Source of the DNA: Eurosta solidaginis
Lineage: Eukaryota > Arthropoda > Insecta > Diptera > Tephritidae
Reading direction: 5' to 3'
Length of the DNA stretch: 64,000 bases
NCBI RefSeq assembly: GCF_040869045.1
Contig: NC_090319.1
Coordinates: 178,348,645 to 178,412,644 of the forward strand
The notes beneath the pieces are model-generated. The model ran no database searches and had not been told where the DNA came from. It saw only the letters and a list, made by a program, of their open reading frames with translations. Shown here one piece after another: positions 1 through 12,185 of this stretch (positions are counted from its first letter, which is position 1; every line of letters begins with the position of its first letter). The translations under genes were made by a program, and so were the position numbers.

Positions 1-8
1 AAGCAGCG

Positions 9-302
9 TTGAAAGCCCTTGACTCTGTCACAACTAAATCTGAAACTGTAGTAGGCTGTCGCAAATCACTTAACGTGATGGCTGAACAGTTTACTCTGCA
101 TCTAGTATGGGTTCCGGGGCATAGGGGCATACCAAGTAATGAGATGGCGGAGAAGCTTGCAAGAAAGGGTACCTCCATTCCACTTTCGCCATCTTGGAAG
201 AGGTTGGGCATGCCGCTCTTTACCTGTAAGCTCAAGATAAAGGAGGCTCTACTGATGGAAGCGGGAGCTAGGTGGAAGCACCATGATCAGGGGTGGGCGT
301 GA
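9..302 (+). pseudogene. Non-LTR retrotransposon RNase H fragment (3' end)
   Basis: A 97-residue open frame entering from the left edge and ending at TGA 300-302. The stretch VWVPGHRGIPSNEMAEKLAR (about residues 33-52) is the C-terminal half of a LINE-type RNase H: the conserved H of 'GHRGI.SNE' and the 'N..AD/AEKLA' helix are visible. In this family the domain degrades the RNA strand during target-primed reverse transcription. Nothing of the reverse transcriptase is in the window, so this is at most the 3' end of an I/Loa/R1-type element. The clade cannot be fixed from this piece. No poly(A) tail is visible after it. Confidence 0.7.
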
Positions 303-375
303 GCTTAGCGCCTGCTAAGCGTCCATATACGTATACGATGAGCGAGAGGGCAACGATTACTTCGTCGAAATCAAC

Positions 376-508
376 GACAGCTCAGTTAGTTTGATTTTGA
401 GGCTCGTACAGTAAGGATGTGTCGCACGCGCGCTTTTAACAGAGTACAAAAGAATGCGTGTGCCACGTGCTTACTGTACAATCGCTGGAAACAAACTAAA
501 TAGATAAT
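376..508. repeat. Imperfect inverted repeat (foldback-like)
   Basis: The arm at about 380-432 (contains GTACAGTAAGG and CGCACGCG) pairs imperfectly with about 455-508 (contains GCGTGTGCCACG and CTTACTGTAC). The similarity extends outward to AGTTTG/CAAACT. It would form one long hairpin with a loop near 433-454. It may be a small MITE-like or foldback remnant. No target duplication was identified. Confidence 0.45.
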
Positions 509-1617
509 TGATTTTGCTTTCGTTCTCACTACGCGTTCGTGCATATTAACACACTCTCAATTTGGTACCCGTGTATATGTAGTGGTGCCCACCGCTGATC
601 ATGATGGATGCCACACGGCAAAATTTACATGGCCGAAATGGAATGAGAAGAGATCTCGTGAGCTTCTTACCCTCCGTAAGAGGGATCTTTCTTTGGTTGT
701 GGGTCTTCTCACTGGTCACGTCTTTATTGGATCGCATGCGGAAAGGATTGCTGCTTCATTTAATGATTAAGGTTCGCGATGCGTAGTAAAGCCCAAAAAT
801 CAGGAAGATTGAGTCAAAACTGCATTAAGGCAACAGTGAAGTATTTTCCGTATATAATGGTGTGCTACGCATTAAAAACCGTGAGAGTTGCTTAGATTTT
901 GTTAATGGGGAGTAAATCTAACTCCGCCGCCTACATTCAGCATTTACGACGGCATCTTACCAAGAATTGGGGGGGCTTATCGCGGACGGTAATCTGAACG
1001 CAGCTGTAAATCCATATATTTGTATTTTTGGGGCTAACCACGCATAAAAAAACTTAATTGAATATATTTATCTTGCTCTAATCAGAGAATATGACTCATC
1101 CCTACTCATTCCGAGGCTATTTTCTTTTTTCGCAGAACCAGCTTAGTGTGTGGGAAAGGATTTTTGTGGTACGAAGATGGTTTTATTCAAGCCAGGAACC
1201 ATCTAATTATTTTACCTCAAGCGAGGGCGGAACAACAATGTTTTAGTTTTCATGTTTATACTATCCCTCAATTCCGCGGAAGTTTCTGGAAGAGTATTAA
1301 ATGTATTCAGAAGAGCTATCGAGACGATATTCTTATTAACGCGTTCAGTGGTCTTTCGTGGTCGTCCGCCTCGATAACGAATGGATAAAGTCACCTATTC
1401 AATATGTTTGGTCCATAATCTATAAAAAAAAAAAATGGTCCATAATATCCTTATGGATAAATCATTTTAATCTTCTCTGCCGACTATTTCCATATTTTTC
1501 GTGATTTGTTCTTTTTAGACAATAATGTAAAATTTTTTTTTCAAGGATAAGACTATTACTTATAAGAAATATAGCTGATTTCACGAAAACAATCGAAAAC
1601 TCACTTATAAGTAGAGC
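509..1617. other. Stretch without recognisable genes
   Basis: Only short open frames (up to 80 codons) occur on either strand. None has a recognisable motif. A/T homopolymers are scattered at 1424-1434 and 1530-1541. Confidence 0.5.
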
Positions 1618-1629
1618 TTACGATTTCTT

Positions 1630-2005
1630 CTCGAACACAAGCGAGATTTTCGAGACCCGAGAAATCGAGAACTCAACTTCTCGCGGGATTCTCGTGTCTC
1701 GAAGTACTCGTAAATCTCGCGAGCTTCTCGGCATAAACTTAATTGCTGTATGAACAGTATTTATACACTTGGTTTTTTTACTTGTGAATTTTTTGTTGAT
1801 TATATTGCTTTCCAACGACATTTAACTCAAAACATATTTATTATACATATAATTTTATTCACAATATTTAATTTTTTTAACGAGACATCGAGAATACGGC
1901 GTCTCGCGAGATTCTCGAATCTCGAAATACTCGTATTACTCGCGAGCTTCTCGACCTTCAATTCAGTCACTGCATTGGCAGTATTTTATACATTTTGGTG
2001 TTTTT
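1630..2005 (+). repeat. CTCGCGAG-rich short repeat, two direct copies
   Basis: Two diverged copies (about 1640-1785 and 1880-2015) share a clustered TCTCG/CGAGA vocabulary, then CTCGCGAGCTTCTCG and a tail with 'GCAGTATTTTATACA.TTTGG'. They are spaced about 235 bp apart. The same sequence occurs on the minus strand at 5300-5415. The internal palindrome CTCGCGAG is preserved. The repeat is not coding. Confidence 0.6.
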
Positions 2006-2044
2006 ATACTCAGTTGAGCAGAGCTCACAGAGTATATTAACTTT

Positions 2045-5000
2045 GATTGCATAACGGTTGGTTGTACAGGTATAAAGGAATCGAGATAGATATAGACTTC
2101 CATATATCAAAATCATCAGTATGGAAAAAAAATTCGATTGAGCCATGTCCGTCCGTCGGTCCGTCCGTCTGCCCGTTAACACGATAACTTCAGTAAATTT
2201 TGAGGTATCTTGATGAAATTTGGTACGTAGGTTCCTGGGCACTCATCTCAGATCGCTGTTTAAAATGAACGGTATGGGACAATAACCACGCCCACCTTTA
2301 TCGATATCGAAAATTTCGAAAAATCGAAAAAGTGCGATAATTCATTACCAAATACGCATTAAGCGATGAAACTTGGTAGGTGAGTTGACCTTATGACGCA
2401 GAATAGAAAACTAGTAAAATTTTGGACAATGGGCGTGGCTCCGCCCACTTTTAAATGAAGGTAATTTAGAAGTTTTGCAAGCTGTAATTTGGCAGTCGTT
2501 GAAGATATCATGACGAAATTTGGCAGGAATGTTACTCTTATTACTTTATCTCTGCTTAATAAAAATTAGCAAAATCGGAGAACGACCACGCCCACTTTAA
2601 AAAAAATTTTTTTTTTAATTCAAATTTAAAAAAAAAAAGTTAATATCTTTACAGCATATAAGTAAATTATGCCAACATTCAACTCCAGTAATGATATAGT
2701 GCAACAAAATACAAAAATAAAATAAAATTTCAAAATGGGAGTGGCTCTGCCCTTTTTCATTTAATTTGTCTAGGATGATTGTAATGCCATAAGTCGAACA
2801 AAAATTAACCAATCCTTGTGAAATTTGGTAGAGGCTTAGCTTCTAGGACGATAACTGTTTTCTGTGAAAAAGGGCGAAATCGGTTGAAGCCACGCCCAGT
2901 TTTTATACACAGTCGACCGTCTGTCCTTCCGCTCGGCCGTTAACACGATAACTTGAGCAAAAATCGATATATCTTTACTAAACTCAGTTCACGTACTTAT
3001 CTGAACTCACTTTGTATTGGTGTAAAAGATGGCCGAAATCCGACTATGACCACGTCCACTTTTTCGATATCGAAAATTACGAAAAATGAAAAAAATTCCA
3101 TAATTATATACCAAATACGAAAAAATGGATGAAACATGGTAATTGTATTGGTCTATTGACGCAAAATATAACTTTAGAAAAAAACTTCGTAAAATGGGTG
3201 TGACACCGACCATATTAAGTAGAAGGAAATGAAAAAGTTTTGCAGGGCGAAATCAAAAGCCCTTGGAATCTTGGAAGGAATACTGTACGTGGTATTACAT
3301 CTATAAATAAATTAGCGGTACCCGACAGATGATGTTCTGGATCACCCTGGTCCACATTTTGGTAGATATCTCGAAAACGCCTTCACATATACAACTAAGG
3401 GCCACTCCCTTTTAAAACCCTCATTAATACCTTTAATTTGATACCCATATCGTACAAACACATTCTAGAGTCACCCCTGGTCCACGTTTATGGCGATATC
3501 TCGAAAAGGCGTTCACATATAGAACTAAGGCTCACTCCTTTTTAAAATACTCATTAACACCTTTCATTTGATACCCATATCGTACAAACAAATTCTAGAG
3601 TCACCCCTGGTCCACCTTTATGTCGATATCTCGAAAAGGCGGCCACCTATAGAACTGAGGCCCACTCCCTTTTAAAATACTCATTAAAACCTTTCATTTG
3701 ATACCCATATCGTATAAACAAATTCTAGAGTCACCCCTGGTCCACCTTTATGTCGATATCTCGAAAAGGCATCTACCTATAGAACTAAGGCCCACGCCCT
3801 TTTAAAATACTCATTAAAACCTTTCATTTGATACCCATATCGTACAAACAAATTCTAGAGTCACCCCTGGTCCACCTTTATGGCGATATCTCGAAAAGGC
3901 GTCCACCTATAGAACTAAAGCCCACACCCTTTTAAAATACTTATTAACACCTTTCATTTGATACCCATATCGTACACAAAAGTTCTAGAGTCACCCCTGG
4001 CCCACCTTTATGGCGATATCTCGAAAAGGCATCCACCTATAGAACTAAGGCCCATTCCCTTTTAAAATACTCATTAACACCTTTCATTTGATACCCATAT
4101 CGTACAAACAAATTCTAAAGTCACCCCTGGTCTACCTTTATGGAGATATCTCGAAAAGGCGTCCACCTATAGAACTAAGACCCATGCCCTTTTAAAATAC
4201 CCATTAACACCTTTCATTTGATACCCATATCGTACAAACAAATTCTAGTGTCACCCCTGGTTCACCTTTATGGCGATATCTCGAAAAGGCGGCCACCTAC
4301 AGAACTAAGGCCCACACCCTTTTAAAATACTCATTAGCACCTTTCATTTGATACCCATATTGTACAAACGCATTCTAGAGTCACCCCTGGTCCACGTTTA
4401 TGGCGATATCCCGAAAAGGCGTCCACCCAAAGAACAAAGGCCCACTCCCTTTTCAAACACTTATTACACTTTTCGTTTAACACATTTATTGTACAAACGC
4501 ATTCTAGAGTCAACCCAGGTCCACTTTTATAACGTTATTCCGAAAAGGCGTCCACCTATAGAACTAAGGCCCACTCCCTTTTAAAATACTCATTAACACC
4601 TTTCATTTGATACCCATATAGTACAAACAAATTCTAGAGTCACCCCTGGTCCACGTTTATGGCGATATCTCGAAAAGGCGTCCACATATAGAACTAAGGC
4701 CCACGCCCTCTTAAAATACTCATTAACACTTTTCATTTGATACTCATATCGTACAAACAAATTCTAGAGTCACCCCTGGTCCATCTTTATGGCGATATCT
4801 CGAAAAGGCGTCCATCTATAGAACTTAGGCCCACGCTCTTTTAAAATACTGATTAATACCTTTTATTTGATACCCATATCGTACAAAATAAATTCTAGAG
4901 TCACCCCTGGTCCACCTTTATGGCGATATCTCGAAAAGACGTCCACCTATAGAACTTAGGCCCACTCCCTTTTAAAATTATCATTAACACATTTCATTTG

Positions 5001-5262
5001 ATACCCATATCGTACAAAGAAATTCCCGAGTCAGGCCTGGTCGGCCTTTATGGCGATATCCCTAAATGGCGTCCATCTATAGATCTATGGCTCACTTCCT
5101 CTTAAAATACTCTTTAATACCTTCCATTTGATACACATGTCATACAAACACATTCCAGGGTTACCCTAGGTTCCTTTTACAACATGGTGATTTCCCTTAC
5201 TTTGTCTCCACAGCTCTCAACTGAGTATGTAATGTTCGGTTACACCCGAACTTAGCCTTCCT
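2045..5262 (+). mobile_element. Helitron/DINE-like non-autonomous element, copy 1 (14-unit satellite)
   Basis: A non-coding element in three parts. First is a head with 'GAGATAGATATAGACTT' and a GTCC/GTCY microsatellite (2150-2176), followed by 'GTTAACACGATAACTT'. Second is an AT-rich core (about 2200-3330) with repeated blocks of 'GGCGTGGC..CGCCCACTTTT' and 'GATATCGAAAATTTCGAAAA'. Third is a 130-bp satellite array (3341-5170) and a 3' end with the hairpin GTTCGG-TTACAC-CCGAAC (5234-5251), then CTTCCTTACTTG. Microsatellite plus tandem array plus subterminal hairpin is the known architecture of dipteran mini-me/DINE-1-type Helitrons. No canonical CTRR end is evident, so the class assignment is inference. 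Copies 2-4 are at 5530, 55345 (antisense) and 52430 (degenerate). Confidence 0.65.
3341..5170 (+). repeat. 130-bp satellite array, 14 units
   Basis: The anchor TCACCCCTGGTCCAC recurs at 3341 (variant), 3471, 3601, 3731, 3861, 3991, 4121, 4251, 4381, 4510, 4640, 4770, 4901 and 5031. The period is 130 bp, with single 129- and 131-bp steps. Each unit also holds GGCGATATCTCGAAAAGGCG and CATTTGATACCCATATCGTA. The outermost units are the most diverged, as expected when homogenisation acts mainly in the middle of an array. Confidence 0.93.
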
Positions 5263-5299
5263 TACTTGTTTAGTTGTGGTTTTGTGGAAATTTTCACTT

Positions 5300-5415
5300 G
5301 CGCTCCAGAAGAAATCATAAGCTCTATATAAAACAGCCAATGGATCGATTAAGTTGAATGTCGAGAAGCTCGCGAACTTTACGAGCCTTACGAGTAATTC
5401 GAGATCCAAAAGGTT
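5300..5415 (-). repeat. CTCGCGAG-type short repeat, antisense copy
   Basis: The reverse complement of this stretch matches the repeat at 1880-2005 (CTCGTA...TCGCGAGCTTCTCGAC, then an A/T-rich tail with TTGGCTGTTTTATAT). It lies between Helitron/DINE-like copies 1 and 2. Confidence 0.55.
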
Positions 5416-5529
5416 TTTCTTAAGCATGCTTTACATTCTCTGAATTTTGATGAACCAATTCCATCTTAAGAATCCCGCCTGCCTTTGAAAAAATCAAAAG
5501 CTTTAATTTTGTTCGCATAATGGTAACCT

Positions 5530-7404
5530 GTAACGGCATAAACTAATGGAGATAGATATAGACTTCTATATATCAAAATGATCTAGGCGAAAAAAGAAAT
5601 TCATTTAGCCATGTCCGTCCGTCCGTCCGCCCTTAAACACGATAAATTGAGTAAATTTTGAGGTATCTTGATGAAATTTGGTGTGTAAGTTCCTGTGCAC
5701 TCATCTCAGATCGCTATTTAAAATGAACGAAATCGGACCATAACCACGCCCACTTTTTCGATATCGAAAATTTCGAAAAACCGAAAAAGTCCGATAATTC
5801 ATTACCAAAGACGGATAAAGCGATGAAACTTGGTAGGTGGGTTGACCTTCTATCGCAGAATAGAAAATTAGCAAAATCTTGGAAAATGGGCATGGCAACG
5901 CCCACTTTTAGAAGAAGGTAATTTAAAAGTTTTGTAATGTGGCAGTAGTTGAAGATATCATGAGGAAATTTGGCAGGAACGTTACTCCTATTACTATATG
6001 TGTTCTAAACAAGAATTAGCAAAATCTGATGACGAACACGCCCACTCTTTAAAAAATAAATTGTTTAAAGTCAAATTTTAACAAAAATTGAATATCTTTA
6101 CAATATATAAGTAAGTTATGTCAACGTTTAACTCCAGTAATGATATGGTTCAACAAAATACAAAAATAAAAGAAAATTTCAAAATTGGTGTGGCTCCGCT
6201 CTTTTTCATTTATTTTGTCTAGAATACTTTTAGTGCCATAAGTCGAACAAAAATCTACCAATCCTTGTGAAATTAGGTAAGGGCATAGCTTCTATGACGA
6301 TAACTGTTTGCTGTGAAAATGGACGAAATCGGTTGAAGCCACGCCCAGTTTTTATACACAGTCGACAGCCTGTCCTTCCGCTCGGCCGTTAACAAGATAA
6401 CTTGAGCAAAAATCGATATATCATTACTAAACTTAGTTCACATACTTATCTGAACTCACTTTATCTTGGTATTAAAAATGGGCGAAATCCGACTATGAAC
6501 ACGCCCACTTTTTCGATATCGAAAATTTCGAAAAATTAAATAAATGCCATAATTCTATACCAAATACGAAAAAAGGGATGAAACATTGTGATTGGATTGG
6601 TTTTTGACGCAAAAATAACTTTAGATAAAACTTTGTAAAACGGGTGTGACACCAACCATATTAAGTAGAAGAAAATGAAAAAGTTCTGCAGGGCGAAATC
6701 AAAAGCCCTTGGAATCATGACAGGAATACTGTTCGTGGTATTACATATATAATTAAATTGGCAATACCCGACAGATGATGTTCTGGGTCACCCTGGTCCA
6801 CATTTTGGTCGACATCTCGAAAACGCCTTCACATATACAACTGAGGGCCACTCCATTTTAAAACCCTCATTAATACCTTTAATTTGATACCCATATCGTA
6901 CAAACACATTATAAAGTCACCGCTGGTCCATCTTTATGGCGATATCTCTAAAAGGCGTCCACCTATAGAACTAATAGAAATACTCATTAACACCTTTCAT
7001 TTGATAGGTATATCGTACAAACACATTCTAGAGTCACTACTGGTCCACCTTCAAGGCGATATCTCGAAAAGGGGTCCACCTATAGAGCTAAGCCCCACTC
7101 GCTTTTAAAATACTCATTACCACCTTTCATTTGATACCCATATCATACAAACACATTCTAGAGTCACCCCCGGTCCACCTTTATGGCGATATCTCGAAAA
7201 GGCGTCCACCTATATAACTATGGCCCACTCACTTTTAAAACAATCTTTAATACCTTCAATTTGATACCCATTGCATACAAACACATTCTATGGTTATCCT
7301 AGGCTAATTTTCCTAAATGGTGATTTCCCCTTATTTTGTCTCCAAAGATCTCAGCTAAGTATTTAATGTTCGGTTGCACCTGAACTTATCCTTCCTTACT
7401 TGTT
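5530..7404 (+). mobile_element. Helitron/DINE-like element, copy 2 (4-unit satellite)
   Basis: Same organisation and orientation as copy 1: head with GATAGATATAGACTT, (GTCC)n at 5609-5632, AT-rich core with GGCGTGGC-type blocks, satellite anchors at about 6788, 6917, 7033 and 7163, and the hairpin end GTTCGG-TTGCAC-CTGAAC (about 7369-7386) followed by CTTCCTTACTTG. The 7033 unit is 14 bp short (a deletion around 6975). Only about 4 units are present against 14 in copy 1, so the array length varies between copies of one family. Confidence 0.65.
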
Positions 7405-7714
7405 TGTTTATAATATTGTTGAATTGACGAATATTAGCATCACTAAGCTGCTACTAAATAAATGCACAACAACAATAAAGCAGCCACTCTTATGTGGAAG
7501 GCGACGAAGAGAAATCTCACACACACAAATATGTAGTCATGAGCCGAAGTAGTTACTCACACATACACACGCATATGGCTATGGGAGAGGCGTGGACTAC
7601 AGATAAATGTAGCTAGACCTTAGGAGAAATGGGTGAACGAGGAAACCGAGAGTATCGAATATTGGAGCACAAGAAACGCGTATTTCAGAAACGTCGACAC
7701 AGATTACACCCAAG
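7405..7714 (+). other. Possible LTR end/leader of Gypsy-1
   Basis: Non-coding sequence with CACACACA and ACACATACACACGCATATG runs leading into the Gypsy-1 gag frame at 7715. Its position directly 5' of gag suggests the 3' part of an LTR plus leader. No matching second LTR was found, so this is inferred from position only. Confidence 0.35.
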
Positions 7715-8985
7715 ATGGAAGCACAACAGGAACGCTTATCATTGCAGGTAGCACAAATGTCTTCGCAGTTAGAAGCACAGGAAGCAAAGGTAACATCAAT
7801 GCTGGAAGCACAGGACACAAAAATTGTACAGCTCGAGGACAAAACTGATGCCGAGATAGAAGATTTGATGGTTGTTGTTGTTGTTGTTGTTGTTGTAGCG
7901 ATTAGTTACTCCCCGAAGGCTTTGGGGAGTGTTATCGATGTGATGGTCCTTTGTCGGATACAGATCCGATACCCTCCGGTAACACAGCACCATTAAGGTG
8001 CTGGACCGACCATCTCGGGAACGATTTATATGGCCACATTAAACCTTCAGGCCATCCCTCCCTCCCCACCCCCAAGTTCCATGAGGAGCTTGGGGTCGCC
8101 AGAGCCTCGTCTGTTAGTGAAACGGGATTCGCCGCTCGAAGGTGAGGTTGACAATTGGGTTGGAGAAGCTATATATTGCGCTACACAACCCCTTGAGAGG
8201 TCGTATACAGGAGTGGCAATAAATCGTCCAGTAGTTTCCGAGATTAATCCAAAGGTAAAGACACCATCTGCTCCTTTCCAGGTCTTTAAGCTACAGTTCG
8301 AGAATACCGCAGCAGTGAACAACTGGAGTGCTGAAGATAAAGTTGCAGCACTATACGTAGCATTGTAGGGCCAGCAGCCGAAATTCTACAGACGATTCCC
8401 GAAGGAGAGCGGAACAACTATGAAGCATTTTTAGCAGCTGCCGAGAGACGATACGGAACCGAGCATTGGAGACAGATATACCAAATGAAGTTACTGTACC
8501 GCTTACAGAGAGCTGGTGAAACATTGCAAGAGTTTCGGTCGGATGTTGAAAGGCTGTCAAATTAGCGAATGCGGACGCACCCGTTGAATACATCTAGATG
8601 GTAAAAATCCAGAGCTTTATAAATGAAATACGGGACGTGGAAATAAAGCGAGCTACATACGCAAACCCAAAACCTATATTCGCAGAAACGGTATCACATG
8701 CTCAGATTCAGGCAACAGCATTTCTGTGTAAGCCAGCGTTCAAAGCACACGCCGTGTGGAAGTAGAAAGGCCAGACTGGGTGAAGACAATACTGCAGGCA
8801 CTGAAAGGATCGCAAAAGCGGAATTAAAGAGTTATCAAATGCTTCAAATGTGGGAAGCCAGGTCACGATGCACGTCATTGCGGTCTTGACCCTAGTGGTT
8901 CCAACAGCATGGATGATCTTAAGTAAAAAGCTGGAGGAGATGAGCAAGAGCGAACCAGATGTAAAGATCGAGAACTTTCTCCAGC
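7715..8985 (+). pseudogene. Gypsy-1 gag pseudogene, interrupted by a repeat
   Basis: The N-terminal frame from ATG 7715 is a Glu/Gln-rich coiled coil (MEAQQERLSLQVAQMSSQLE...) that ends at 7867 where a GTT-repeat insertion begins. Gag similarity resumes near 8196: 'PFQVFKLQFENTAAVNNWSA' followed by 'DKVAALYVAL', the usual retrotransposon gag helix. A frameshift follows near 8366 and more occur downstream. A CCHC zinc knuckle, KCFKCGKPGHDARHC, is readable at about 8838-8882. Gag would package element RNA. At 8982-8985 (CAGC) the frame is cut by unit T. The protease half of the same element resumes at 43807. Confidence 0.8.
7868..8195 (+). mobile_element. GTT-headed interspersed repeat inserted in gag
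   Basis: It begins with (GTT)n (7870-7897), followed by GTAGCGATTAGTTACTCCCC with the hairpin CTCCCCGAAGG-CTTTGGGGAG and a GC-richer body. Gag coding on either side makes it an insertion. It looks like the 3' UTR of a dipteran LINE or a LINE-mobilised short repeat, but no coding part is present and the class is uncertain. Confidence 0.55.
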
Positions 8986-11900
8986 TGTAATATTTGGAGG
9001 CTTCTTGCTAAGGATGTTCAGCAGACTGCATTGTAAACAGCAGTTTGCCTAAGCAGAACTGGCAGGATCGCCATGTAATATTTGAGGTAATGAGAAAAAC
9101 GTAATTTAGATTGCAGTGCCCATTTAGCGGCACCAGATAGAATTCACTGCCATTAAAGCGGCAGCAGATGGAATTCACCTCTTTATTCAAAAGTTGTTTT
9201 ATTTTATACAAAATTTCTACGAGCTAAAATTCTTATTTACACTAATACTTACAAACTAAGTGTAACACACAAATATATTCAATTCAGTTCCCTAACTACA
9301 TTCTAAGCATAAATAAAATTGTGGAATCTGCAACGCAAGCATAAATGTATCATGTTAATAATATGTTTACAGGTAAAGGCTTGTCGCGAGCAAGCTCCAA
9401 ACAGTGGCATACCAAGATCTAGGTTACCATGGTGCACGGTGTAAAAAATATATGTTTGTGCAAATGAATGAATGTGTCAATTGAATCTCAGGCCGTACTA
9501 AAGCGATCCAAAATATATGTATGTACAAATGTATTAATATGCATGTAAGAGTCAATGTATTTTAAGACATTCCAAAACGGGTCGTAATATATGTTTGTCC
9601 AAATGAGTGAATAACTGAATGAGTGAATGCTACACCATCCGCCTTTCAAAGAGTAGACATATATAATTTTGAACACGAATTATTTATGGCTACTCAAGTT
9701 AGGCTATTGATTTTGAATCCGTTTGTGCTTACTTTGCTTGTTGGGTTTTTGTTTGTGTGTGTCAGTATTTTACGAAATTTAGCTTGATTTCCAAAGAATA
9801 TTTTACATTTGCTTTCCTCTTTTGTTTTGTTTTATTATTGTATTTTTCTTTTGCATACAATAAAAATTTCTTTGTGTTCATAAAATTAAAGTGCTCTTAT
9901 TCTATGAGTTTAAGTCTATTTTTATGTATTACAATTTTCTTATTATTATTATTTTGATTTACGTTTTCTATGTTTCTATTTTCTACATAGTTTTTATCGA
10001 GCTTTACTACTCTAAATGGAATTATAGCAACATTATTATTTTTATCGATCTTTTCTGCCTTATAGGGTATTAGCCTTATAGGGAATTAAATGCAAAAATT
10101 GTTTTTTTCTTATCGATATTTTGTATTCTGCAGGGTCCTATATGTATGTCTACTATCCACCTTATAACCTCTCTAAAAGACGAGGTTTTCCTAGATGAAG
10201 CCTGTCAAACTTATGTTTATATTTATAACAAAAATAATGGAGATTAATGATTTAGTTCCCTTACATTCTACTCCACAGGACCCTATATTATATATCCTAT
10301 CGACTAAATATAGGAAATTTAGTTTTACTTACTTTAAATGCTTCTATTAAACAAAGCTTTTGTATTGTTATTAAAATTAAAGCGTATAGAATAGGATGAT
10401 GGTTACAGTCATTATTGACTGAAAATTGACATTTTTCTAAAAAGCGTGATCTCTGAGCGTATGATATACAGTAGATTGGGTAATTTCAGTTGCTGCTGGA
10501 GCAAGAAGTAGTTATATAGTGATAAGTGGTTAAACCAATGGGTACAGTGGATGCAAACATTTCTCATATCTTTTATTATACCATTTTTCATATTTTTCCA
10601 GCAATATTTTGTCTGGTCTTGTTCATCATGCGATTTATGACTGGGTGGCAAACCCATATTAGATCGTCATTATATTTATGAAGAATTTCTTTTTTGCTTT
10701 ATTTTTTTTTTGTATTTTGTCGACTCTGGTCACACGCATAAATCTTGAGGTTAATGATTTATTAGATCTTTTGAGAACTTTGGTACCTTTTAATATCATT
10801 TAAATTTGCCTACTCGAGTATTCCATTCATTAACAATCAATTTGTCCCTAAGGGCAACTGTGTTTTTAATTTACAAGTCCTAGATTGCCGGCATTTTTCA
10901 GCCTGGTCGAATATTGTCCTAAGTCAATAACTTCTTAAACAATCCGGTTGTTTGTATTTATTATGCTACTAATTTTCTATCCTTTTGGATGAAAATGAGC
11001 GGGACATGTCTAATTGCAGATTTATTTATTAAGCGCTTTATCTATTATAAGGTTCTCTTGTGACTTTATTTTCTCCACTCTTGTTGGTAGTATTGTTATT
11101 GGCTGGTTAATGTATGCTTCCACTTTATTTTCCTGCTATGTACATTTGAAGCATTTATTGTGATATAAATATCAAATTCGTTATTTTTATAATGCGTATG
11201 TGATTAAGTACATGCATTTTTAAAAGATTGCCCATCAAAACTTTTGCAAAGATGTCTTGAGCATCCGAAAAGTTTACTCAAATTTTTCGTTTGCTATCGA
11301 GCTTAGATAAAGTTTGTCTCAAGAAAATAATCTGTTAATTGAAGCATTTTGAGGGTTATTGTTTGTAAATGGGTTTTTAATAGTAAGGTAATAAGGTTTT
11401 TGTTAAAAAAAAAAGGACTAAGAATATGAAAAAGGACTAATTTACGCCTAATAAAATTATTGATTTGTTCGTAAAATCTTGCTTTATAACTTTCTGGTTT
11501 GTAAAAAATTTTTCTGTTTAAAAATATTTTTATTTTTTTTCAAAATATCATAATTTATTTTTTCTTACTTAACAAACTTTACAGAATATTGGCATTTTCA
11601 AATTTATTTCTCTACTATTTTCATTTTTTTTTCGTTTTCTATGCGACTTTGGGCTTCATATTTTTTTCTCTTTTCCTTCATATTCATTGATCTGCCTAAG
11701 TTCTATTAGTTAAAAAATGTTTACAAAATTTTAATTAAATGAAATTTTTTTTTCTTCTTTATTACTTAACTTTTGTTTCCCTTCCTGAATTAATTATACA
11801 ACGCAAAAATACTGCGTCAAATTCTTTTTGATTATTGATTTCGTTCATTGAAAAACTTAGAGCGAGAAGAAAAAAATTCTTAATTTTATTAGCAAAAATC

Positions 11901-12185
11901 TACTTTTTGCCCGTAAACTGGCAGCTGTTAGGTTGCCAAATGCTTTTAAAATAAACGTCTTAAATAACTAGATACATAATCTGCTATCTCCTTTTGTCTT
12001 CTTGATGTGTGTCTGCACCTCTATGCCTTACGCTTCAATTCCATGTGTTCATATATTTGCTTATCACGAATAATAGTCTGTTGAAAGTTTATTTTAAATT
12101 ATGTTCGTTGGGATCATCACCTCGCAGCTTAACATGCATCCAATACACGAATAATAGTCTGTTGAAAATTTATTTTGAATTATGT
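8986..12185 (+). mobile_element. Unit T: non-coding LTR element (LARD-like), 5' LTR plus internal region
   Basis: The 5' LTR is 8986-9634 (TGTAATATTT...GCTACA) and the internal region is 9635-12185. A second LTR begins at 12186. The T-rich internal region has no frame longer than about 81 codons and no retroelement motif. The LTR starts TG and ends CA. At its outer left edge is CAGC (8982-8985), and CAGC also follows the outermost right LTR (43803-43806), a 4-bp duplication of the kind Ty3/Gypsy integrases make. No convincing primer-binding site is seen. I infer a large non-autonomous LTR derivative inserted at the gag/protease boundary of Gypsy-1. Confidence 0.7.

Noticed and set aside
3341..5170. 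CRISPR-like regular array
   Set aside because: The period is a whole 130-bp unit with no unique spacers. It lies inside a eukaryotic transposon.
10412..10657. 81-codon minus-strand frame recurring at 40984 and 59766
   Set aside because: Its conservation follows from the near-identity of unit T copies. The composition is low-complexity and no motif or start context supports a protein.
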